A stretch of 64,000 nucleotides of DNA from Henckelia pumila (taxonomy: Eukaryota > Streptophyta > Magnoliopsida > Lamiales > Gesneriaceae), in contig NC_133123.1 in assembly GCF_033568475.1 (NCBI RefSeq), positions 2,294,001-2,358,000 on the forward strand. The letters are read 5' to 3'. Below, in pieces: positions 22,422-34,491 of this stretch. A model generated the notes under the pieces. The model had not been told where the DNA came from, searched no databases, and saw only the letters and a list, made by a program, of their open reading frames with translations. Numbering within the stretch: the stretch's first letter is position 1; every line of letters begins with the position of its first letter. The position numbers were made by a program, and so were the translations under genes.

Positions 22422-25400
22422 CTTCTCCTCAAGAGGTGAGTGTATATTATGCACTCCCATCTTGGTCAAAAGAGATCGAAAGCAAAATGGTAACAAGGGC
22501 TTAGTGAATAAATCAGCAAGTTGTAACTCTGAGGACACATGCAATAGTTTGATGACCCCGGCTTGCACTTGTTCTCGCACAATATGACAGTCAATGTCAA
22601 TGTGTTTGGTTCGTTCATGAAAAACAGGATTAGAACCAATGTGTATGATAGCTTGGCTATCACAAAATAAGACTGCCGGTGTATTGCTTTGCACACCAAA
22701 ATCCTTAAGCAAAGAACGAACCCACATTACTTCACTAGTAGACGCAGCCATAGATCTGTACTCTGCTTCTGCAGATGACCTGAAAATTGTTTGTTGTTTC
22801 TTGGACCTCCATGAAATCATGGATTCTCCAAGGAAAACACAAAAACCAGTAACCGATCGTCGTGTATCTAAACATGCTCCCCAATCGGCATCAGAGAAAA
22901 ATTGGAGCTTAAGATCAGATTTGCTCCTATAAAAAAGACCTTGACCAACAGTACCCTTTATATATCGCAGAACATTTAAGGAAGCTTTCATGTGGACAGA
23001 CCGATGTTGTGAAACAAATTGGCTCAATGTGTTCACCACATAAGTTAGATCAGGACGGGTAATGGTAAGATATAACAAACGACCAATAAATCTTCTATAA
23101 GCAAAAGAATCAGGAAGCAAATCTCCTGCATCATGAGTAAGCTTTATGTTAACATCCATTGGAGTAGATCTCGGTTTGCACCCTAATAATCCTGCATCAG
23201 TAAGCAATTTCCATGCATAATTCCGTTGACATATAGATATACCACTTGCAGACCTTGCAACCTCAATTCCCAGAAATTACTTTAGCTCTCCCAAATCCTT
23301 CAAACAAAATTTGTCATTAAGAAACGTTTTTAAATCCTTTGCTACTGAGGCATTGTTAGTAGCAATTACTATGTCATTAACATAGACTAAAAGAGCAACA
23401 AACACAGAGCCTCCTGTCCTTAGAAACAGAGAATTATCAGCATGTGACTGAATAAAACCAATGCTCAATAATGTTGCAGAAAATTTGGCAAACCATTGTC
23501 GAGACGCTTGCTTTAAACCATAGATGGACTTATGGAGTTTACATACTGCATTTGGTGGCAAAATCTTCCCTGTCGAGAATATCCTGGAGGAAGAGACATA
23601 TAAACTTCCTCGGATAAGTCTCCATGAAGAAACGCATTGTTAACATCAAGTTGTAACAAAAACCATCCCTTTGCAGCAGCCATAGCAAGTAAGATTTTAA
23701 CTGTGACTAACTTGGCGACTGGAGAAAAAGTTTCGATATAATCAATGCCCTCTTGTTGAGTATATCCTTTAGAACTAAACGAGCTTTGTAGCATTGCAAA
23801 GAACCATCAGCAGAGAATTTGGTTTTATAAACCCATCGACAACCAACAACAGATTTGCCTAAAGGTAAAGAAACAATGGACCAAGTAACATTGAGTTCTA
23901 AAGCCTTAAGTTCCTCACTCATAACATGTCTCCATTCTGGAAAAGCAACAACTTGAGAATAGTGTTCTGGTTCAATGATGGAAGAAATAGAATGGACATA
24001 AGCACGATAAGAAGAGGACAACTTGGTAGAATAAAGATATGAGGTTAAACGATGAATAGTAGACGAGGGAAGAGCAGATGTAACAGTATAACAATGATAG
24101 TCTTTTAAATGATGAGGGGCAGTGACAAGACTCCGAGAATGAGTACAACGAGGCTGTGTGTTGGAGTTAAAAGGCAAAACATAAGGAGAAATATGAGTGG
24201 GTAAGAGTGTATCAGAAAAAAAAATCCATGGATGAAGAAGAAGAAGACATCTGCTGATAAGGAAAAGAATCTTCATGAAAGATCACATCCCTTGAAATAA
24301 AGATTTCATTTGTTTCGAAATTCAGTAACTTGAAACCTTTATAACCAGAGGGATAACCTATGAAAACATATTTAATGGCTCGAGGAGAAAATTTGTTTCG
24401 AGAATATGGAAGAGTGGATGCATAACACAAACTATCAAATACTCTGAGATGTGAATATGAAGGACATTTGTGATATATCAGTTGAAAAGGAGATTTGTGG
24501 TCAAGAATATGTGAGGGTGTGCGATTAGTCAAATAAACCGTTGTGAGAACACAATCTCCCCAATAAACAAGAGGTATATTGGATTGAAAAAGAAGAGCTC
24601 GAGAAACATTAAGAATATGTTGATGGTTTCTCTTCATTACTGAATTTTGTTGAGGTCTTTCAACACAAGAATAAAAATGAAAAATACCCTTTTGTTGAAA
24701 GAAATCAGTAAAGGAGAGTTCTGGTGCATTGTCACTTCGGGCACCCTTAATTTTAGCTCCAAATTGAGTATGCACCATTTGATAAAAAATGGGAAAAAGT
24801 TGTTGCTCATCAGATTTAGCTTTCATCATATAAATCCAGGTATATCGAGAATGATCATCAACTATGGTAAGAAAATATTTATAACCCTCAATGTTATAGA
24901 ACTAAAAGGACACCAAATGTCAATTTGTATGAGCTGAAAAGCAATTTGACAAACATTATTCTGTGATATAAAAGGTAAACGTTTCTGCTTTGACAAATGA
25001 CAAATGGAACAATGTGTATCAACATCATCTATATGATTGAAATGAAAATTGTTATCAACAACAGAAAGTTTAACAGAGGTAGGATGGCCCATACGAAAAT
25101 GCCACAAGTTTGTGTTAGAACTGGTCGTGGTACAAACGAATGATGAATTGACTTCTGGTTTGTGGAATGTGTATAAATTTCCAACTCGTTTACCCATCCC
25201 AATCACCTGGTTCTTCTGGATATCTTGGATTTCACAAAAGTCGGAAACAAAAATGACTGAGCAAGGAAGAAGTTTAGTAAGACAACTAATGGAAAGAAGG
25301 TTAAAGTGAAATTGTGGAACATACAGGACATCATGAAGAATAAGATCATTTGACAAATGTATAGTGCCATTATGTGAAACTTGAATAGAAAAATTATTTG

Positions 25401-26768
25401 GGAGTACTACTTTGGAAACAAACGGCCGATATGTAATGAATAGAGACATAGAGCAACATATATGGTGAGTAGCTCCTGTATCAATCACCAAATCCGATCG
25501 TTTAATGACATGAAAAAGATGGGACAAGGAATGGATACCATTGAAGCATGACATTGTGGGTTCTTGCTGCTGATGATCCATAGGGGAAACATTCCGGACA
25601 GGGAACTTGGAGCTCAGAACTTCTATAATTTGTTGACAAAAGCTATCAATCGAAGTGCAAGAAGAAGCGCCAGTGGTAGAAGCAACATAATTCTGAGGAT
25701 CTCTAGGCTGTCCCGAAACCTGTTTATGAGTATATTTCGGATGGCCAGAAGGAAAACCATGGAGTTTATAGCATCTATCAACTGTGTGATTTGTAAATCC
25801 ACAATGAGAGCAAAGAAGTCCACCAATTTTGCCCTTAAAAGTCGGAAATTTCCTCACATTTCCCACAGCACCAGACACAACTAAAGAAAATGGAGGATCT
25901 GTCACTTTGGAGGGAGCAGCAGGATATATAGAACGTTGACGTTCTTCTTGAACAACAAGAGAAAACACCTTTGACATAACTGGAAGTGGATCAATCATCA
26001 GTACTTGTGCACGTATGGCAGCATAGGAATCATTTAACCCCATCAAAAATTGCATGACACGTTCCTGATTATGAAAATTGATCCAATCCTTCATCGAACC
26101 ACATTGACAAGTCGAAGTCGGTTGATAATCCTTAAACTCATCCCAAAGTATTCTTAATTTCGTATAATAAGCACTAATATCCATAGATCCTTGATGCAAA
26201 CTGCTCAATAACTTCTTAATCTGGTAGATCCGTGGTGCATTGCTTTGATGAAACCTATCATGCAAATCAACCCAAACTTTTCGACAAGTTGTCATATACA
26301 AAAGACTCTCTGCAATCTCTCGTACCACAGAATTCAAAATCCAGGAAGTTACCATACTATTGCATCTCGTCCATGCTCCATACAAACAAATCATTAGACA
26401 TTGGGCGATGAATAGTACCATCAACAAAACCTAGCTTATTCTTAGCAGTCAAGGCCATAACCATAGCTCGATTCCAAGTATTATAATTCGAACCTGATCC
26501 TGTGAGTTGAGTAGGAACAAGAGAAAGACCAGGATGATCTCCATTGTGCAAGAAAAAAGGACTGCTCGAATCCTCTGCCCACACACGATTCAATTGAGCT
26601 GGAGCATTTTTGTTGTTGTTCGCAATCGGACCTCCCCCGCGTGCCATCATCAAAGAAAAACTCCAAAGCAAAAATCAATCGAGAAAAAGAAATTTGTCAA
26701 ATCACGATCGAATAATCCAGATGAATTCGATCGAAAGAAAAATTTGCGTTAATTTAGCTTTTATACCA

Positions 26769-26941
26769 TATTACAAAACAACAAAAAAGATGAAGAAAGA
26801 AGATCTTTATTATATTTGGAAAAACTTATTTATACAACGACAGAAAATCTATTTATACCAACACAATCCAATCAGCTAACTTGTTGACTAACTACTTGTT
26901 GACTAAACTAAGCCTTATACACGTAGGCATTAATTCTAAGA
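26769..26941 (-). repeat. 5' LTR of the copia element
   Basis: 173 bp. On the minus strand it ends GTAATA and is followed at once by the Met-tRNA-like primer site TGGTATAAAAGC (positions 26757-26768), which fixes the orientation. Confidence 0.95.
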
Positions 26942-27493
26942 GCATGTCAAGGGCTAAAGAAAGCTCAATGTTTGACTCCGCCAAATAAATTCGACTTTTC
27001 AGACCAACCCAAATGCAAATTGGATTTAATCATCTGATAAAGTTTGAACAGAAACTACATTTGATTAGTCTTCTAGATTTTAATATTATTAAACGTTGTG
27101 GAGACAAACAACACTTTATAGTGTCTTTCTCATGACTCTTATGGATCAAGATATTCTTGCTGGCTGCCTGGCTCCCCATTGTACTGTTGGGAGACATTAT
27201 TATAAATTTTCTCAAGAAAAGGGTCTTTGCTTTAGCGACATAAGTGGCCTAAAAATTTCACAACTTCCGGGTGGGCGAATGCAAAACTCCAGTAGATGAT
27301 TTGTAGCTTGGGTACCAATGTCTCGGATTTGAGTTGAGGTATGGGGTTTGAGACTTAAAAAGTTCAAATGTAACAAATTCTTTTCCAGCTTGTTTAAGAA
27401 AAGAGGAAATGTAATTATTATAATTTGTTTTTTTTATGTATCAATTAGTTTGACGTCTCGAGTTTAAACTTAATTATAAAATTCAATTATAGT

Positions 27494-28058
27494 CAAGGTT
27501 CTAAAAAACGCGAAAATTCGAGATTAAGTTTCAAGTTTTACAAGTTTAAACGTGTTTAATACAAGTTAAAATGTGAAAAAAAAATATGTTTTAAGGTTTT
27601 ATTAAAATTTCAATTATCTCTTACCAATATATAAGTTAAATAACATATATATAATAAATTTAATAGTAACACACAATTTTTCAAAATTTTAAAAGCACAA
27701 AAATATCAAAATTATAATTTTTAGTAGTGTCTATAACTAAACTACGTGAAAAATTTTAAATATTGCCTAGAACATAAGAATTTTGAAGAAAAAAGTTTTG
27801 AGAAATATATGACCGTATGTATTTCTTTGATTTTGAAGAAAATAGTTTTATTTTGATATTTTTTAGTTGACATAATTTTTTTAAAAATATTCTAATTTAT
27901 TTTTAAAAAAATCACGTTTAATCTTGATTAAATATGTTTAATTACGTTTAATGTGATCAACTTAGGTTGATCATTTTTTTTCCGTTTTTATCCGAATCTT
28001 AAAGATTTCGTCACGTTTCACGTTTAATCCCCATTTAATCCCGTCTTTTATAACACCG
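27494..28058. mobile_element. hAT-like MITE inserted in copy B
   Basis: Left end caaggttctaaaaaacgcga; right end reverse-complemented cggtgttataaaagacggga. Copy A has the empty site (aagctcaagtataacaaac near 5520). Flanks attatagt and agtataac look like a degraded 8 bp duplication (5 of 8). The interior is AT-rich and non-coding. The termini resemble those of the element at 31151-31620. Confidence 0.75.
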
Positions 28059-29261
28059 AGTATAACAAACCCTTTTTTAACTTTTTTTTTTTTAAAAAAA
28101 AGAAAAATGAATGAATTTTTTTTACCCTACAAATTTTTTTTTGTTATGTGACAATAAGACTCTATCCTATTTAAAATCCTTCATTTACCGTCCATTGTTT
28201 CTCTTTACAAACTTGATGTAAAAGTAAAACTACTTCTTTGTTTTTTATGGTGGAACCTATAACTACTATCTTTCTGTCCTATTGAGCAAACTTTTAGGCT
28301 AATTTATTAGTTAGCATGCAAATTATGCTAATCAGATAAATTGTACTGGACAAACTCCGTGTGGCATATTTGTTAAATTCATCAAGTGAGCATCTACTTT
28401 GAATTGAGAAATGCTTTTGATAAATTCAAAATCACCAACTAATTCAATCATATAATAATGCATCTATGACTTGATTTAGAGGAAAAATGAGGTCTACATC
28501 CCTTCCTTTCACACGGTCTGATTATCCTAATTCACAGTTCTCGATATATAATTTTTTGTTGGGCCCAATTGTTTATGTTTCTTGGCCTTTTTAGTGAATC
28601 TGCAAGCCAAATGAAAATTTTTTCCCCATTTTTTTTAGACAAAATCTTCAATTTGATGTGCAATTTTTATGGTTCCCGATTAATAAGAAAATTAATATTA
28701 TATATTTTAAAATTTTTAAATTGTGATTTTATCTTTTATTGTATGTATAATAAAAAAGCACAATAACAAAAAAATGGAGATTACATGGCATCACATGGCA
28801 TGTCGTTGCAATTAATTACAATATAAATCAACATTATTTAGTTGTTATAAATTCTTATACCATCAAGATTTTTAGATAACCGACCCTTTTTTCATTGATA
28901 ATTAATTTCTAGTTGGCCAATTAACTTAATAATAGTTAATAGATTACTTATCTGCTACTGCCTACCATCATAATGAGAAGAAACTATATTATAATAATTT
29001 TTTTTGGCAAAAAAAGAGAGAATAATTGTGACGTCAGGGGCTGAAGAGGCAGGGAGTGATCGCCGGTGCCAAGAGGTTGCACGGACAATGAGCGGCTCCT
29101 GATAGGCTTCTAGGTGGAGGGAGATATGAATGAACCGATCCCGTGCCGGAATGAGAGGGATTCTGAGATTGTCTAGGTATGAGACTACATGGTTGAAGAG
29201 GGCTTAAAAGATTTCATATGTACTATTCATATTAAGAAGGTGCATTTTTTTTTTCGGAAGC

Positions 29262-29355
29262 TCATCACATAAGAACTTCAAAGTTAAGCGTGCTTGACTT
29301 GGGGCAATTATAGGATGGGTGACCCCCTGGGAAGTATTACAGGGTGCGTGTGAGT
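29262..29355 (+). other. 5S rRNA-like domain in the first Cassandra LTR
   Basis: Contains the 5S box A-like AGTTAAGCGTGC and box C-like GGATGGGTGACC followed by CCTGGGAAGT, in plus orientation. The 5' third of 5S rRNA is not recognisable, so this is not a 5S gene. A second copy lies at 29708-29795 in the other repeat. Confidence 0.92.
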
Positions 29356-29707
29356 GAGGACATAAGCACTCTGAAAAGACCCGTCTTGATATAGTGGGGC
29401 GTTACAAATGGTATCAGAGCCGACCTCTCTTAGTACGATATGGTTCGGGGACGAACCAAGCGGAAGCTGATGGGCATGTGACGCCCGGGGTTGAAGAGGC
29501 AGGGAGTGATCGCCGGTGCCAAGAGGTTGCATGGATAATGAGCGGCTCCTGGTAGGCTTCTAGGCGGAGGGAGACATAAATGAACCGATCCCGTGCCGGA
29601 ATGAGAGGGATTCTGAGACTGTGTAGGTATGGGACTACATGGTTGAGAAGGGCTTAAAAGATTTCATATGTACTATTCATATCAAGAAGGTACATCTTTT
29701 TTTCGAA

Positions 29708-29795
29708 AGCTCATCACATAAGAACTCCAAAGTTAAGCGTGCTTACTTGGGGCAATTATAGGATGGGTGACCCCCTGGGAAGTATTCCAGGTGCG
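29708..29795 (+). other. 5S rRNA-like domain in the second Cassandra LTR
   Basis: Same arrangement as in the first repeat: AGTTAAGCGTGC, then GGATGGGTGACC and CCTGGGAAGT. It is slightly closer to canonical 5S rRNA (aagaactccaaagttaagcg). Confidence 0.92.
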
Positions 29796-31150
29796 TGTGA
29801 GTGAAGACATAAGCACGCTGAAACGTTACAATAATAGTGGATAATTTAAAAAAAATCAATTCTAGATTTGATTTAATAAATGTATACACAAAATCCTAAA
29901 TAATTGAACCACATAAAAAAATAACATGGGTCGCGGATTTCGGCTTAATTTTTAACAATTTTCAGCTAATCAATTATACCAACATAAATGTTGATCGAGA
30001 CATATATAATACTATTCATACTTTCAAATTTTTTATTTACAAGTCCATGTTCAAATAATTTTAGAAATACTTAATAATTTTATATTGCATAATTTTGTGA
30101 TAAATTTTTATATATTAAAAATATCATAATTAACAGACTTCCGTCAATATATAATATAGATAAATATTGTGTATTGAAATTCAAATCAATATTATATATA
30201 TATTTTATATATAAATTACAAGAGTCGTGCCTACAATTCATTGTTTATTACTGTATAATGGACGATCACAACACGTATGATGAATCAATAGTTAAAATTA
30301 GGATTGGCTTAGAATTAAAGCCTAATTTCATTTCTTTAATACGACAACAAATATAAATTTATTTGGAAAGTATAAATACTATCACATTAAAAAAAATTAT
30401 TGCACCGATTGGCTTAGAAAGCCTAATTTCATTTATTTAATAGGACAAAAAATATAAATTTATTTGGAAAAAAATAAATTAATTTCACATAAAAAAAATT
30501 ATTGCACCGACGGTGAGTAATTAATAATTGATTTGTGATGTTAAATATCACTAGCCACCTATGAGTAGGACCAAATCTTTCAACTTTGGAAAATGTTGGT
30601 TTTTAAACTGTATATGTATCATCATTAAATTTATAAAATCTTCAATTTCTTTTTTTTTTTCTTACGATTTTTTTTAATTATAATCATTAAATTTTTATTT
30701 TTATTCGTGGATAAATTTAGAACATAAATAAACAATATAGCAGTGCTTATAGATTATTTATCTCAAATTTGATATAGATATCAAATACATCATAAAACAA
30801 CTTTATCATGCACACGTGTCTTAAATGAGTTGTTTGTGAAAAGCATCGGGATTTATCAAAATCAATATACTAACCATCTCATTGTTTAAGTGAGGTGCTC
30901 GTGTGACACAAATTTTTAATATTATTTTTAAAAGAGCAATGCTACATGTACAATCAAATTTGTACAATAATTTTTATACACAAAAAATTCAATACAAAAT
31001 TTTAATTTATCAAATCTCACGATACATTGAATGCAAAATCTCACGATATCATATCAAAATCTCACGAGATAATAGCAAAATATCACTATATAATTGTTGT
31101 AAACATCGTTGTACGATATATTGATTGTACCTCTAGAATTATTTATTTCA

Positions 31151-31620
31151 CAATGTTCTAAAAAACGCTAGGCGATAGGCGGGCGACGACCCACCGCCTA
31201 GCCGCTTAGGCGGGACCTAGGCGATTTTTATTTTTAAACCTAAATAATAAATAATTTGAAATATTAATGAGTTTTACTATGTTTTTCAGTTTTTGTACGA
31301 AACTTTTATAAAATTTTATTAATACTAATAATAATAACAACAACAAAAATTACATAAATATTAATAGATATCAAGTCTTCATATATAATATGAGATTTAA
31401 TTTTTTTGTGACTTTCTTTTTTGCGCTTCTTCTTTCTTTACGTGTTTTTTTTTTCGCGTCGCCACTCTCTCTTTTAGTTTTTTTTTTTTTTTTTCAAAAA
31501 ATAATAACCGCCTAGGCGGCGACGGGAGATTAGACGGACAGCGCCTAGAGGCATAGCCTAGCAAAAAAGCGAGGCGGTGAGCAACAGCCTAATGCCTAGG
31601 AGACGCCTTTTAGAACACTG
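31151..31620. mobile_element. hAT-like MITE, 470 bp
   Basis: Termini caatgttctaaaaaacgcta and, reverse-complemented, cagtgttctaaaaggcgtct. An 8 bp target duplication with one mismatch flanks it: ttatttca (31143-31150) and ctatttca (31621-31628). The subterminal regions are rich in CCGCCTAGGCGG-type palindromes. No coding capacity. Confidence 0.88.
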
Positions 31621-32008
31621 CTATTTCAAAAAAAAAAAAGATTATGAAGGATATGTATCTCTTAGAAAATAAAACAGATTCACAAAAAAAGGACAAAATT
31701 TAGACTAATCAAATGTTTAATATATCAATAAAATATAGGCCTTTAAGAACCAAAAAGACTAAAAATAATCTTGCTAGATGTGTCATTGATATTTCAAAAT
31801 CTTTCAACTTATTACAACAGAAGCAGCAAATGACATATCAATCATGTATAAATAATGTATAGTTGAACATATATATGGTTGAAATTAATTAAAAACACTT
31901 GTACATCAATCATCTTTCTACAATGAAAGCCATAATTATGCACACATCAAGTATACATTACCACACTAAAGAGCCGGGACAGCAGAGCCACCACATCCAA
32001 CTGCCTGC

Positions 32009-33503
32009 CTAGCGACATCCACCGGCCGCGAACCCGATTTTCGAGCTTTCGACGTCGTAAGTAATGTCGAAAGTCTGTTGCTGTGTGTTGCCGATGATAA
32101 CCATACTCGAGCTGGATGCAAAGGCCAAGCAACTCGTACCTTTCTCCACTTCTAGTACGATATTGTGGGGGGCAAGTCTCAGGTCGGCCCCGCCTTGAAA
32201 GATCAATTCAACCGAAGGAATAGCTGTAGATATTTCATCAAATGTCGCATAAAAACATGCATCGAGAATGGAGAAGGATGGAGCAATCTTGAATTTGGAA
32301 GACACGATATCAACAAATCCTTGCTTCAGCGCCGAATACACCGGTGCGGATAACCGCGATATGGTGGTGCCTGAATCTATGACCGTGGGGGAGCTGTATC
32401 CGGATGATCCAACCGCTAATGGTTTACCGGACAAATATATTGCCGAGAGCTTTACGAAGTACAATGTGGAATCCCTGTATTCTGCCAGCATTGGAGTGAA
32501 CTTGTAGGCAGAATTCGAAACCGTTCCGATCGATAAAAAGCCTCCGCTGCCGGTTCTTCCCAGGAATGTGGATGTTGGGAGGCAATAAGAAAAGACTCTG
32601 CCATATTTCGTAGATAGTTGAGATAGCATGGAAAGGCTGTCTTTCCCGAGCCCGATCAGGCCGGCTGATTTGCCGAATAGGCCGTTGTTGTCTTGCCCGC
32701 ATCCAAACACGAAACCAGGGAGTGATTCTGAGCCGAAGGTGAGCGAGTCTTTGCTGAGATATCCAATAGAGAAGGATTGATCTCCGTATGTAGCAGAGTA
32801 TATGCACGTATTCGAAGTCGTGCACATAGGACTATTGAGAGTGGCAACCTTGAGGGAAGAGCACTGACTCGTCCCACAGGGTAGCTTCTGATATGTTTTA
32901 GATGTCGAGGGGTCGAAGCGTGCACCGGCCTGAGGATGACAATACACCAAACAGGGCTCGCACTGAATCCAGGAGAAGGAGCTTCCGGTGTCCATGATGA
33001 CGTTGTGGTACGTCGGCGGCGTTCCGAGGCCTATTTTGGTGTAGAAATTTGAGATACCAATTGGTATGCCAGGATTCAGAGGTACATTCACAGATTTTTC
33101 ATCAATCCAGCTTTCTGATCCTTTGGAAATGGAGGTGGTGACGTGATGAATCTTGGTCGTCGCGTTGTTGCCATCAAGTCTGGAATTTAGAAACTTGACA
33201 CGTTCTTCATCGAGTGCAAGTGACTCTAAGAAGGACGGGGACGGGGACGGGGACGAGTCCAAAGCCTGAAGCGAGTGAGACCCTCCTCCGACATGATATA
33301 AAGGGAGGCGCAAAACAGGATGACTCGATCGATCAACTTCTGCACAACATAGAGACATTGATGTTTTCAAAAGAATAAACAGATATCGGAATTTTTGAAT
33401 AAAAGGTTTACATGTTATTGCATAATATATATATACCTTGAATTTCTCTACATGAAGAGGTTCTTGAGAGCAAGAGATATAAAAACAGAGAAAAAAGTGT
33501 CAT
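32009..33503 (-). CDS. Secreted A1-family aspartyl protease (nepenthesin/AED3-like)
   Basis: Two exons on the minus strand: 33503-33437 (67 nt) and 33339-32009, joined by an 81-97 bp-class small intron with a GTATAT donor and TGTGCAG acceptor, giving 465 aa. The first exon encodes MTLFSLFLYLLLSRTSS, a typical signal peptide, so the long open frame alone gives a false start inside the intron. Catalytic motifs are both intact: DTGS at about residue 139 (IMDTGSSFSWIQC) and DSGT at about residue 344 (VIDSGTTISRL). A Cys-rich insert follows the first motif (CEPCLVYCHPQ), typical of nepenthesin-like plant proteases. A prosegment of about 100 residues precedes the mature domain. Expected in the apoplast or cell wall, cleaving proteins at acidic pH. 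It resembles At5g10770-type proteases; the substrate is unknown. It looks functional. Confidence 0.93.
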
Positions 33504-34450
33504 TCTTTCTAACTCCTAAGATGTGCTGCCGATGCTTCTATATTTCCCCGTAACACTAGAGGATTTAAAGAGCACTTTTTTTTTTTTTTTTATCTGTCTC
33601 GAATTGATTGGCTTGAAATGACATATTAATCCACTTGCGAGGGGTCTAGTTACAGCTTTAAGTAAGATGACTAAATGCATGGTTGAGGTTTCTATCATCA
33701 TGTCTTAATAAAGGGGCCCGTGTCTTTATTTCTGAAGACGACAATTTGAAGATTCCTTTTGCAATATTATCATAGCTAATCTCTTAATCTTTCTGGTAAT
33801 TAGTAGTACGTTATTTTACCTCAGATCGAGATAGAGAGGGTTGGTGAAGAGTCGCGAATATGAGTGCTCAAAAGTCTAGCTACATTAATCGTGTTATTGT
33901 ATAATGTCATAATGTGTATGTCCGTTAACCGTGAAACTAGATAATAACATCTATGGAACTCATGTTGAATTATAAGATGATCACACTATTTTAATTTAGC
34001 TAGATTATAAAATCTGTGGAACTCATGTTAAACTACGAAATGATCCACCAGTTTCAATTTAATTATCTAATTCTTCAGCCAACCAAATGTTTCATCTAAG
34101 AAATCCCATTAGGTTGCCCTTGGATAGAATAACAAATCCATGGATTTCGATTACAATTTTAGTGATAACAATGAAACACAGAAAAATCTTAAATTCATAA
34201 CATAATTATTTACACATTAGCTAAATAAATTAAAATGGATTCCAAATCATCATTTTATTGGATGAACTTAATATTCATCCTAATTATCATGAATTAGCAT
34301 ATAAACATAAAAGAAGTAGATTTGATTTTTATGATGTTATTCTTTAAACAACAAAAGTACATTTAAAATCCATAGATTTGAAATATTTTTATCCAAGCAC
34401 AACTTTTAGTGTCAAACAAAATTAGACAACTGATCAACATAAAAATATAA

Positions 34451-34491
<41 letters not shown>

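Larger units (their letters stand above)
22249..26941 (-). mobile_element. Ty1/copia retrotransposon, 4.69 kb, broken, 173 bp LTRs
   Basis: Two 173 bp LTRs (22249-22421 and 26769-26941) differ at 7 positions by eye (96.0% identity). An exact 5 bp target duplication gcatg flanks the element (22244-22248 and 26942-26946). The internal region reads on the minus strand in copia order: gag with a CCHC knuckle (CSHCGFTNHTVDRC) near 25.8 kb, integrase about 24.2-25.1 kb, reverse transcriptase about 23.2-24.0 kb, RNase H about 22.4-23.2 kb. The primer site TGGTATAAAAGC, inside the 26.77 kb LTR, resembles the initiator Met-tRNA site; a purine tract GAGGAGAAG borders the other LTR. The LTR termini (TCTTAG...GTAATA) are not TG...CA. 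Coding parts are interrupted in several places, so it looks inactive. The short LTRs suggest an Ale/Retrofit-like lineage (inference). Age about 1.5-3 million years at usual plant rates. Confidence 0.95.
29027..29830 (+). mobile_element. Cassandra-type TRIM retrotransposon, 804 bp
   Basis: Two direct terminal repeats, 29027-29406 (380 bp) and 29477-29830 (354 bp), begin TGTGACG and end CGTTACA. They are flanked by an exact 5 bp target duplication ataat (29022-29026 and 29831-29835). Right after the first repeat lies the primer site TGGTATCAGAGC (29409-29420). The internal domain is only about 70 bp and non-coding. Each repeat carries a 5S rRNA-like stretch with AGTTAAGCGTGC and GGATGGGTGACC, the defining feature of Cassandra. 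The repeats differ at roughly 20-25 positions plus one larger gap. The element is non-coding by nature and depends on other elements for movement. Copy A has the empty site near 6717. Confidence 0.95.
21261..30847 (+). repeat. Duplicated segment, copy B, with later insertions
   Basis: Collinear with 3811-7859 but expanded to 9.6 kb. Compared with copy A it has gained three elements with recognisable ends: copia 22249-26941, hAT-like MITE 27494-28058 and Cassandra 29027-29830. It also has small deletions and a short local duplication near 30410. The flanks of copy A and copy B are unrelated, so this is a segmental, not tandem, duplication. Confidence 0.9.

Noticed and set aside
29262-29355. 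Candidate 5S rRNA gene
   Set aside because: Only the middle and 3' part of 5S is recognisable and it sits twice in direct terminal repeats, so it is the Cassandra LTR domain.
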